A DNA stretch of 28,525 nt from a virus. The stretch's first letter is position 1. Every line of letters begins with the position of its first letter. Below, one piece after another: positions 12,303 to 17,737 of this stretch. Location: positions 1-28,525 of the IMG/VR virus record IMGVR_UViG_3300001748_000019; one strand, 5' to 3'. A program made the translations under genes and the position numbers. A model generated the notes under the pieces. It was not told the DNA's origin. It made no database searches and saw only the letters and a list, made by a program, of their open reading frames with translations.

Positions 12303-13058
12303 ATGAGCAATTTTGAAACTAATGTATGGGACGCCGTTGCAACGAGCGTGCCAAATATGCCAAAAAAACTACTTTCACCAGGTAGCACGAATGCGAAGAC
12401 AGCAAAGAATGAGATTAAGACTTTTATACTTTACTTGATGCCATATAACCAAAACAGCGAAGGTAAACAGTTGTGCCCTCACGCGTCCAAAGGTTGCGCG
12501 GCTGCCTGTTTAGTCAGTGCAGGGCGTGGGTCCTTTAGTAATGTAATAAAGGCGCGAGTCAATAAAACTGAGCTGTTTATAAAAAATAAGCTAGCCTTCC
12601 TAAATAAATTAGCTGACGAAATTACGCAAGAAACTAAAAAAGCAAAGGACGGCGGCTATAAGGTTGCCTTCAGGTTAAATGGGACCAGCGATGTAGACTT
12701 TGTATATATGTTAAAAAAATATGGTTTCTTAGATATTGAGACACTACAGCCGCACGCGGTTTTGTACGATTATACAAAGAATATTCAGAAGGCTATACGA
12801 TATAAAAACCACCCTAACTACACAGTCACATTTTCACGTGCTGAGGACAATGCCGTACAAACGGCGTTGGCAATAAAACACGGTCTAAACGTTGCGGCGG
12901 TTTTCAATGAGCTGCCTAAAGTTTGGCGCGGTGTTGAGGTTGTGGACGGTGACACTAGCGACCTCCAGATGCTCAAATACAACGGCGTCATATTAGGGCT
13001 AAAGGCTAAAGGGCAAGCACGCAAAGACACAACAGGTTTCACAATATTAAACGGATAA
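12303..13058 (+). CDS. Gp88-like phage protein with cysteine cluster
   Basis: Encodes 251 residues. KLLSPGSTNAKTAKNEIKTFILYL (22-45), CPHASKGCAAACL (59-71) and FRLNGTSDVDF (121-131) fit the phage family known as gene product 88, first named in mycobacteriophages. That family has a conserved C-x6-C-x3-C cluster and an FRLNGTSD segment. The cysteines could hold a metal or iron-sulfur cluster; the biochemical role is unknown. Codon use (GCG, CGC, GGC) is richer in G/C than in the surrounding genes, which hints at a different origin. It has its own strong-looking promoter with the phased sites. Confidence 0.72.
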   Translation: MSNFETNVWDAVATSVPNMPKKLLSPGSTNAKTAKNEIKTFILYLMPYNQNSEGKQLCPHASKGCAAACLVSAGRGSFSNVIKARVNKTELFIKNKLAFLNKLADEITQETKKAKDGGYKVAFRLNGTSDVDFVYMLKKYGFLDIETLQPHAVLYDYTKNIQKAIRYKNHPNYTVTFSRAEDNAVQTALAIKHGLNVAAVFNELPKVWRGVEVVDGDTSDLQMLKYNGVILGLKAKGQARKDTTGFTILNG

Positions 13059-13061
13059 ATT

Positions 13062-13247
13062 ATGTACTTTAAACCTTTAAACTATAGCGACACACTCCAC
13101 GAGGTGACAAGCGAAATGTATGCGCCTTTCAAATATCATATGTTAAACTTAGAACAGCGTTTAAATGTAGTAGGCGAAACTCATAGGCGAATGAGACAAC
13201 ACGCACTGAACGCAGTGGGCTCCGCTAAACGCAGTGGGCTCCATTAA
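13062..13247 (+). CDS. Small protein whose C-terminus is encoded by the 19-bp repeats
   Basis: Encodes 61 residues and starts 3 bp after the Gp88-like gene. The N-terminal 45 residues look like a normal helical protein (SEMYAPFKYHMLNLEQRLNVVGETHRRMRQ). The last 15 (HALNAVGSAKRSGLH) are encoded by motif copies in two different frames, and the TAA stop comes from the third copy. The original stop may have been displaced when the repeats appeared. Function unknown. Confidence 0.6.
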   Translation: MYFKPLNYSDTLHEVTSEMYAPFKYHMLNLEQRLNVVGETHRRMRQHALNAVGSAKRSGLH

Positions 13248-13257
13248 ACGCAGTGGG
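13206..13257 (+). repeat. Array 3: three 19-bp direct repeats
   Basis: Units start at 13206 (CTGAACGCAGTGGG), 13225 (CTAAACGCAGTGGG) and 13244 (TTAAACGCAGTGGG), spaced exactly 19 bp, each followed by CTCC. The array runs out of the 3' end of the 13062 gene into the intergenic region. It is followed by short inverted repeats (CCCTG/CAGGG near 13276) and two similar words, AGGGAAATCCGAC and AGGGGAAATCTGAC, before promoter D. Confidence 0.85.
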
Positions 13258-13326
13258 CTCCCCTCCAATTTGCCCCCTGTCAGGGAAATCCGACCCTCCT
13301 TGTAGGGGAAATCTGACACTCAGTTC

Positions 13327-13393
13327 TTAACGATTTGTTAACGATTTCTTAACATTAAGTTAACATTGGGCAACATAGATTTTTGCATATTTG
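13327..13393 (+). promoter_or_regulatory. Promoter D: four 11-bp-phased TTAAC sites plus CATATTTG
   Basis: TTAAC begins at 13327, 13338, 13349 and 13360, exactly 11 bp apart. The -7-like box CATATTTG is at 13386-13393, one base off TAnnTTTG. The sites lie 59, 48, 37 and 26 bp before it, identical to promoter C. A TTG at 13366-13368 lies 17 bp upstream of the box. It serves the gene at 13450 after a leader of about 50 nt that contains GTTCCACGTGGAAC, a palindrome (13420-13433). Confidence 0.72.
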
Positions 13394-13449
13394 TACTAAC
13401 AAAACGAGGGAACGACAGGCGTTCCACGTGGAACATTAAAACAGACAAG

Positions 13450-13665
13450 ATGAATACTTTTAATAATTTAAAACCAGAGATACAAAAGAATCTTAGAGAA
13501 AACGCTAAAAAATACAACACCGTCAAAAGTTTAGTATATCGCTTAAGAGGTAACGGAAGCCGATACAACTTAAGTTTTGACGACGTCAGAGACGTAATGT
13601 TCTGGGGCGGTGCTAGCCTTAAAGATACTTCAGTGAGCGACGTCTATAACGCTATATTCAAATAA
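13450..13665 (+). CDS. Small basic protein of unknown function
   Basis: Encodes 71 residues from the ATG at 13450. An upstream in-frame TTG at 13366 lies before the -7 box, so it cannot be the start of a promoter D transcript. The protein is helical and basic (PEIQKNLRENAKKYNTVKSLVYRLRGNGSRYN) followed by DDVRDVMFWGGASLKDTSVSDVYNAI. It might bind DNA, but no recognised helix-turn-helix stands out. First gene of the promoter D unit. Confidence 0.7.
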   Translation: MNTFNNLKPEIQKNLRENAKKYNTVKSLVYRLRGNGSRYNLSFDDVRDVMFWGGASLKDTSVSDVYNAIFK

Positions 13666-13666
13666 T

Positions 13667-13768
13667 ATGAGACCACAAACAACACTGGAAAAAATAGCCC
13701 TATTAATAGCAATAATTTACGGCGCCGTCACTTTTGGCGGTGCTGTTGTAATCCTTTTAAATTTATAA
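13667..13768 (+). CDS. Very small single-pass membrane protein
   Basis: Encodes 33 residues starting 1 bp after the preceding stop. After a short polar N-terminus (MRPQTTLEK), residues 10-32 are continuously hydrophobic (IALLIAIIYGAVTFGGAVVILL), giving one transmembrane helix. It lies between two small accessory genes in the promoter D unit. Possible roles are in membrane modification or superinfection control; this is inference. Confidence 0.6.
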   Translation: MRPQTTLEKIALLIAIIYGAVTFGGAVVILLNL

Positions 13769-13770
13769 CA

Positions 13771-13953
13771 ATGAGACACAACAAATTTAATAAATTTGAA
13801 GCCGGTATAATTGAAGACGCTTTAAACCTTTGGTGCGATACTTTTGTACAGGAAATAAACGACGGACAAAGTTCTTTATTCCATCCGGACTTTCCTAAGG
13901 GTATTAAATCCGATATTTTAGACAAAGTAAGAGACCTGACAAAAAAAAGCTAA
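13771..13953 (+). CDS. Small conserved-looking protein of unknown function
   Basis: Encodes 60 residues. FNKFEAGIIEDALNLWCDTFVQEI is an amphipathic helix, followed by GQSSLFHPDFPKGIKSDILDKVRDL. I recall similar short proteins (KFE..I.E.AL........EI) from Bacteroidetes phages without known function. It starts 2 bp after the preceding stop, and a terminator follows its own stop codon. Confidence 0.68.
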   Translation: MRHNKFNKFEAGIIEDALNLWCDTFVQEINDGQSSLFHPDFPKGIKSDILDKVRDLTKKS

Positions 13954-13965
13954 TATATTAATTCT

Positions 13966-13999
13966 GAGGCGGTCTGACGTTGTTTGTTCTAGCCGCCTC
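13966..13999 (+). terminator. Hairpin terminator after the 13771 gene
   Basis: GAGGCGG (13966-13972) pairs with CCGCCTC (13993-13999) around a 20-nt loop and is followed by TCTTTTCCTTT. The stem is GC-rich and starts 12 bp after the stop codon. Confidence 0.75.
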
Positions 14000-14015
14000 T
14001 CTTTTCCTTTCAAAT

Positions 14016-14174
14016 ATGCATTACCTCCACATTTTAGACTACTCCACCGGCACAAATACAGCGTATACATACAACGTGCCGCCTGACGATATCGAGCTTC
14101 AAGTGATAACCTTAGGTCACAGGTTAAAGGACTGCGAGTGGCTACTTTCAACGAATAAACCGGAAACTCAGTAG
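14016..14174 (+). CDS. Short protein of unknown function
   Basis: Encodes 52 residues from the ATG at 14016. Earlier in-frame starts would fall inside the terminator hairpin. The protein (HYLHILDYSTGTNTAYTYNVPPDDIELQVITLGHRLKDCEWLLST) has a strand-loop-strand-helix pattern like small phage proteins of the type YxYD..TG......VP. It is followed by a terminator. No own promoter is obvious, so it may depend on read-through. Confidence 0.55.
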   Translation: MHYLHILDYSTGTNTAYTYNVPPDDIELQVITLGHRLKDCEWLLSTNKPETQ

Positions 14175-14181
14175 GGTGGCT

Positions 14182-14219
14182 CAGGGCAAACAACGTAAAA
14201 CGGACTGTGCCCTGTTTTA
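14182..14219 (+). terminator. Hairpin terminator ending the accessory region
   Basis: CAGGGCA (14182-14188) pairs perfectly with TGCCCTG (14208-14214) and is followed by TTTTA. It begins 8 bp after the stop codon of the 14016 gene. Confidence 0.75.
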
Positions 14220-14541
14220 GTACCCACGTTTAATCAAATCAACCCAAATCGAAATGGTCAAGCAAGGACCTCTAGATATATTTGATGTTTAGGAATGAGG
14301 GCACACCCGAATATATATATTACATATAATATTTACCAAAAGAACATACCCCTCCCGTTTCCCCACTTATATGGTACTCTTATATTATATATGTTTTTAT
14401 AATAGAGAGATATTATATGGTTTATAATATCCTGGTAGTGGATGTGCGTGTATGCCTTTTTATGCGGCATCCACGACACCAGACATATAAGTAACTGTTT
14501 TCATATGGATTTTGTTGTATTTTCAGACACATTTATTTTGT
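14220..14541 (+). other. Non-coding A/T-rich region before the tail genes
   Basis: No convincing gene is present. It contains a TATATTTG word at 14277-14284, long A/T runs (about 14312-14335 and 14367-14430) and an imperfect hairpin (14432-14482): CTGG and GTGGATG pair with CATCCAC and CCAG. It could carry a small RNA, an origin or a regulatory region for the late genes. I can support only the structures named. Confidence 0.5.
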
Positions 14542-14549
14542 TATATTTG
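14542..14549 (+). promoter_or_regulatory. Probable late promoter for the tail and head genes
   Basis: TATATTTG lies 48 bp before the first tail gene and overlaps the inverted repeat ATTTGTAACAAAT (14544-14556), which could be an operator. TTTGTTG lies about 25-30 bp upstream, further than the usual 19 bp. The leader ends AAGTTATATATATATG, the same sequence as before the 26112 gene. No phased TTAAC sites are present, unlike the promoters of the accessory region. Confidence 0.55.
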
Positions 14550-14597
14550 TAACAAATACCCTTTGGTACATATTAAAGCATTCTAAGTTATATATAT

Positions 14598-15302
14598 ATG
14601 ACTAAAGAATTTGATATAAAAGTCCCTGCGGTACAAGAGAATGTGGAGTTGCGCAAGTACCAAGAATATATAAAACTAATGAAGGACAACGGTGAAAATA
14701 TAGACCCTGACTTTCATAGGTTAAAAGTCCTTCAGATATTTTGTGGATTAGAGCTTGAGGAGGCGTACAAACTTCCTGTTGCCGAACTAGACTTTATTGT
14801 TAACCATATAGTGGATATCATAAGCAAGAAGGCTAAATTACAGCGCAGGTTCACTATGACCGACCGAAGCGGAAAAACAGTTGAGTTCGGTTTTATGCCC
14901 AATCTGAGCGAAATGAGTTTAGGTGAGTACATAGACTTAGAAAGTTATATTTCGGATTGGGAGCAAATGCACAAGGCACTTGCGGTTATGTACAGACCGA
15001 TTATCGGGGGTAATAAGCAATTCTACGAAATAGAAGAATACAAAGGTTCTGCTAAGTATGCAGAAATAATGAAGGATGCTCCAATGACCGTTGCACTCGG
15101 TTCTACCCTTTTTTTTTACAATTTAGGGAACGAACTGTTGAGAATTATGAATCACTCTTTGCAGCAGCAGGTTCTTCGGGGGATGATGGAAGTTATGGAC
15201 GAGAACAGTCCTTCGGCAAAAAATGGGGGTGGTACTCATCAATATACGCACTCGCTGGAGGAGATGTCCTCAAGTTTGAAGAAGTTACAAAAACCAATCT
15301 AG
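14598..15302 (+). CDS. Tail assembly chaperone (zero-frame product)
   Basis: Encodes 234 residues. Core elements are FHRLKVLQIFCGLELEEAYKLPVAELDFIV (39-68) and FGFMPNLSEMSLGEYIDLESYISDWEQMHKALAVMYRPI (about 97-135). I associate this pattern with a protein preceding the tail genes in flavobacterial siphoviruses. It lies upstream of the tape measure and has a second overlapping frame at its 3' end, which is the hallmark of tail assembly chaperones. It would bind the tape measure protein and help polymerise the tail tube. The zero-frame end after the slip site (GGGTHQYTHSLEEMSSSLKKLQKPI) is polar and looks unstructured. Confidence 0.68.
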   Translation: MTKEFDIKVPAVQENVELRKYQEYIKLMKDNGENIDPDFHRLKVLQIFCGLELEEAYKLPVAELDFIVNHIVDIISKKAKLQRRFTMTDRSGKTVEFGFMPNLSEMSLGEYIDLESYISDWEQMHKALAVMYRPIIGGNKQFYEIEEYKGSAKYAEIMKDAPMTVALGSTLFFYNLGNELLRIMNHSLQQQVLRGMMEVMDENSPSAKNGGGTHQYTHSLEEMSSSLKKLQKPI

Positions 15303-15385
15303 GGAAGTGTTTGATGTGGTTGGAATTTGAAAAGGAAAAGAATAAACTAGAAGCCGACAGAATTAAAAAGGCATATAAAAAATGA
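14598..15385 (+). CDS. Predicted -1 frameshift product of the tail assembly chaperone
   Basis: The zero frame contains A AAA AAT at 15218-15224 (codons GCA AAA AAT), a standard X XXY YYZ slip site, followed by a G run. Slipping back one base continues as TGG GGG TGG from 15224 and adds 53 residues to TGA at 15383-15385. The added part, WGWYSSIYALAGGDVLKFEE and then CLMWLEFEKEKNKLE, is far more protein-like than the zero-frame tail and resembles C-terminal extensions in related phages. The next gene starts within its stop (ATGA), as expected if ribosomes arrive in this frame. A sequencing error or a mutated gene would look the same on DNA alone. Confidence 0.65.
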
Positions 15386-15843
15386 GAGCAGTATACGAAG
15401 TATTAGACAAAATAAAGGACAAGCTTAGACAGTCCCCTAACATACAAACAGTATCGTTTGGAGACCTGTTCAGTGTTGACCTGAATAAGACGGACATATA
15501 TCCTATTGCACATATCAATATGGGGAATGTATCCTTCCAGGAGTACAAGCTTGAAGTAACTATAAACCTCCTCCTATTGGATGTTGTAGACGATAACAGG
15601 GATGCGGATATGACGGATGACTTCTACGGCAATGACAATCTTCAGGATATCTTAAACACTCTGTTGGCGGAAGCCAACATCCTTATAGCAGACCTGAGAA
15701 GGGGACAGGGTTATGAAGACTTGTTCCAGATAGAATCTGACCTTACTGCACAGCCGTTCTTAGATAGGTTTGAGAATCAGCTTGCTGGGTGGGGTATAGA
15801 CATTGTGATATCGTTCCCGAATAACGAAGTAACTATTTGCTAA
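15382..15843 (+). CDS. Probable tail terminator or tail completion protein
   Basis: Encodes 153 residues. FGDLFSVDLNKTDIYPIAHINMGNVSFQEYKLEVTINLLLLDVVD (about 26-70) and the C-terminal PFLDRFENQLAGWGIDIVISFPNN form an alpha/beta fold like tail terminator proteins. I recall this sequence pattern in tail modules of Bacteroidetes phages. Its place between the chaperone and another completion-like protein supports a role in capping the tail tube or joining it to the head. Its ATG overlaps the stop of the frameshift product, and its TAA overlaps the next ATG. Confidence 0.62.
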   Translation: MRAVYEVLDKIKDKLRQSPNIQTVSFGDLFSVDLNKTDIYPIAHINMGNVSFQEYKLEVTINLLLLDVVDDNRDADMTDDFYGNDNLQDILNTLLAEANILIADLRRGQGYEDLFQIESDLTAQPFLDRFENQLAGWGIDIVISFPNNEVTIC

Positions 15844-16364
15844 TGGCAGCTAGAAGTCCACTTACAGGCAAGTTTGCTAGGGTTCAAGAGGTCCTTGAAG
15901 AACTCGCAAGGGATGTTATTATTCCTGAGTTACAACAGACCTTAAGAAACCAAGACAAGGTGGTGGGCGCAAAACCGCCACCACTTGTCGATACATTCGA
16001 TTATGACCTTTCTGAAGATGGAGTTAATATATTTTCTACTTCTTCATATTCAGGTTCGGTGGATTTAGGATATAACGGTCCTAGACCTCCATACAAGAGT
16101 ATTCTCCAAAACATTGTTCCTTGGGTAAAGAAGAAAGGAATAAGACCACGCAATAAAAGCGGAAGGTATGTACGTATGACGGACAGTTATATAAACAGAA
16201 CTGCATTTGCGATAGCTAATAAAATAGGTAGAGAAGGGTATTTAGGTTCTAATTACGTGGGGAAATCATATATAAACGTAGTAGATATAATAACAAAGTC
16301 CTTGAGCGAAGCCTATGCAGAAGATATTAGAAATATGCTAAACGAAAACATAAGTAGACAATAA
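15843..16364 (+). CDS. Probable HK97 gp10-like tail or neck protein
   Basis: Encodes 173 residues from the ATG at 15843, which shares a base with the preceding TAA. A helical N-terminus (VQEVLEELARDVIIPELQQTLRN) is followed by a strand region (DTFDYDLSEDGVNIFSTSSYSGSVDLGYNGPRPPYKSILQNIVPWVKKKGI). The latter loosely fits the gp10/tail-completion fold, in which a W(V/A)..KG segment follows a Y...V..G pattern. The C-terminus is helical. The assignment rests on order in the tail module plus weak motif similarity. Confidence 0.5.
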   Translation: MAARSPLTGKFARVQEVLEELARDVIIPELQQTLRNQDKVVGAKPPPLVDTFDYDLSEDGVNIFSTSSYSGSVDLGYNGPRPPYKSILQNIVPWVKKKGIRPRNKSGRYVRMTDSYINRTAFAIANKIGREGYLGSNYVGKSYINVVDIITKSLSEAYAEDIRNMLNENISRQ

Positions 16365-17737
16365 TGGCAACAAAGATAAACGTAAGGAGTCCATATTTTA
16401 TAAAAGCTACAGCGGAGACAGGTACACTAAGCAGTGCTGTAATGAGTTTATATATATATGATGGCACATTAACAACTGACAAAGGAACTGCAAAATACAC
16501 TATAGAGAAGACAGCTCTGTCTGGAACAGATTACGTTGTGTTCGAGATATCAGAACTCGTTAGAGACTATCTAGATATTGAGTTCAATGGTATATACGAA
16601 AGTTCCACCTCCCCCGAGATAGACCCTGTGCGATGGGTAGAGTCTGATATTGTAATAACAAAGACCGAATCGGGAACAGCCACATCAACAACTTCCAATA
16701 AACTTGTAGATACAGCAGGGCAGTTCACAGCCAACGTTAAAGTTGGAGACATTGTAAGTAACACAACAGACAATACAACAGCGAGCGTCACTGCTATAGA
16801 TAGTAATACGCAACTTAGCTTGTCCGCAGATATTATGGCTTCTGGAGAAGCGTATGTTATAAAACAAAGTTCAGCTTCTCAGTCTGGATTAGACACAAAT
16901 TACATTGCCTTTGATGGGTATGGATATTTTGAAGATGGAGTAAACCCTCAACTTAGCAGAACACTATTGCAGTCAAACAATACAATATTTAGAATAGATG
17001 ATTTCAATGTTCGTGTCCCCGTCTTTACGGAGGACACTAACAGTGTTACATTCTTTTATAAAGGAGAAGAGAAGAGAACTCAAACAATATCAACCTCGAC
17101 TAATACCAATGCTCAAATAGATTATATTACGGTATCTGGAAGCGACAATACAGACAGCTATAGGCAAAGAGTATTAGCTGATAGTGGAACATTTGAAGAT
17201 AACAGCCTTTTAGATGACTTTCTAAATAGTATAGACATAGGTCTAGTAGATGAATTATATGTAAATTCAGATAGCGGGACAGAAGTAGTCAAGATAAAGA
17301 CTTTAGATTGCTCAAGGTATGAACCAATAAAGGTGACTTTTGTAAATAGGTTTGGTGCATTGCAAGATATGTTCTTTACACTTAAATCTATAGAATCTAC
17401 TGATGTAAGGTCGGAGCAATTCAAAAGGTCTATATTCAACGAAAGCACACTTTCCTACAAGACATATGAGCACCAAAAACAATTATTTCACACAAATGGA
17501 AGTGACAGGATAACGCTAAACACAGCCTACATTGACCAGGAACAGAATAAAGTTATAGAAGAGATTATGTTGTCTGAACAGACTTGGATTACACGACTAA
17601 CGGACGAAGAAGAGTTGGTGTTACCTGTTATGCCTAAAACAAAATCTGTTACTTACAAGACAAGTGTTAACGACAAGTTAGTTCAGTATACTATTGAGTT
17701 TGATATGGCATTTGACAAGATAAATAATATTCGATAA
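16364..17737 (+). CDS. Large tail structural protein with an inserted beta domain
   Basis: Encodes 457 residues. The flanking parts (IKATAETGTLSSAVMSLYIYDG..., and CSRYEPIKVTFVNRFGALQDMFFTL near 316-340) match a tail protein type often found before the next gene in flavobacterial phages. Residues about 103-168 form a separate Thr/Ser-rich beta module. It runs TATSTTSNKLVDTAGQF, then VKVGDIVSNTTDNTTASVTAIDSNTQLSLS, a pattern I recall in many marine phage structural proteins. The protein probably belongs to the tail tip or baseplate. Its stop overlaps the next start (TAATGA). Confidence 0.6.
   Translation: MATKINVRSPYFIKATAETGTLSSAVMSLYIYDGTLTTDKGTAKYTIEKTALSGTDYVVFEISELVRDYLDIEFNGIYESSTSPEIDPVRWVESDIVITKTESGTATSTTSNKLVDTAGQFTANVKVGDIVSNTTDNTTASVTAIDSNTQLSLSADIMASGEAYVIKQSSASQSGLDTNYIAFDGYGYFEDGVNPQLSRTLLQSNNTIFRIDDFNVRVPVFTEDTNSVTFFYKGEEKRTQTISTSTNTNAQIDYITVSGSDNTDSYRQRVLADSGTFEDNSLLDDFLNSIDIGLVDELYVNSDSGTEVVKIKTLDCSRYEPIKVTFVNRFGALQDMFFTLKSIESTDVRSEQFKRSIFNESTLSYKTYEHQKQLFHTNGSDRITLNTAYIDQEQNKVIEEIMLSEQTWITRLTDEEELVLPVMPKTKSVTYKTSVNDKLVQYTIEFDMAFDKINNIR

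Noticed and set aside
9998-13257. CRISPR array
   Set aside because: Units are only 14-19 bp with spacers of 3-11 bp, the copies are split between three sites, and no cas genes are present.
13420-13433. GTTCCACGTGGAAC palindrome in the promoter D leader as a chromosome-partition-type site
   Set aside because: It is a clean 14-bp palindrome resembling the core of ParB-binding parS-like sites, but it occurs once and no partition genes are present. It is more likely an operator or leader hairpin, so I mention it only with promoter D.
14442-14552. 36-codon frame in the non-coding region before the tail genes
   Set aside because: It starts inside a hairpin and runs through the late promoter. It has no protein-like pattern and no leader.
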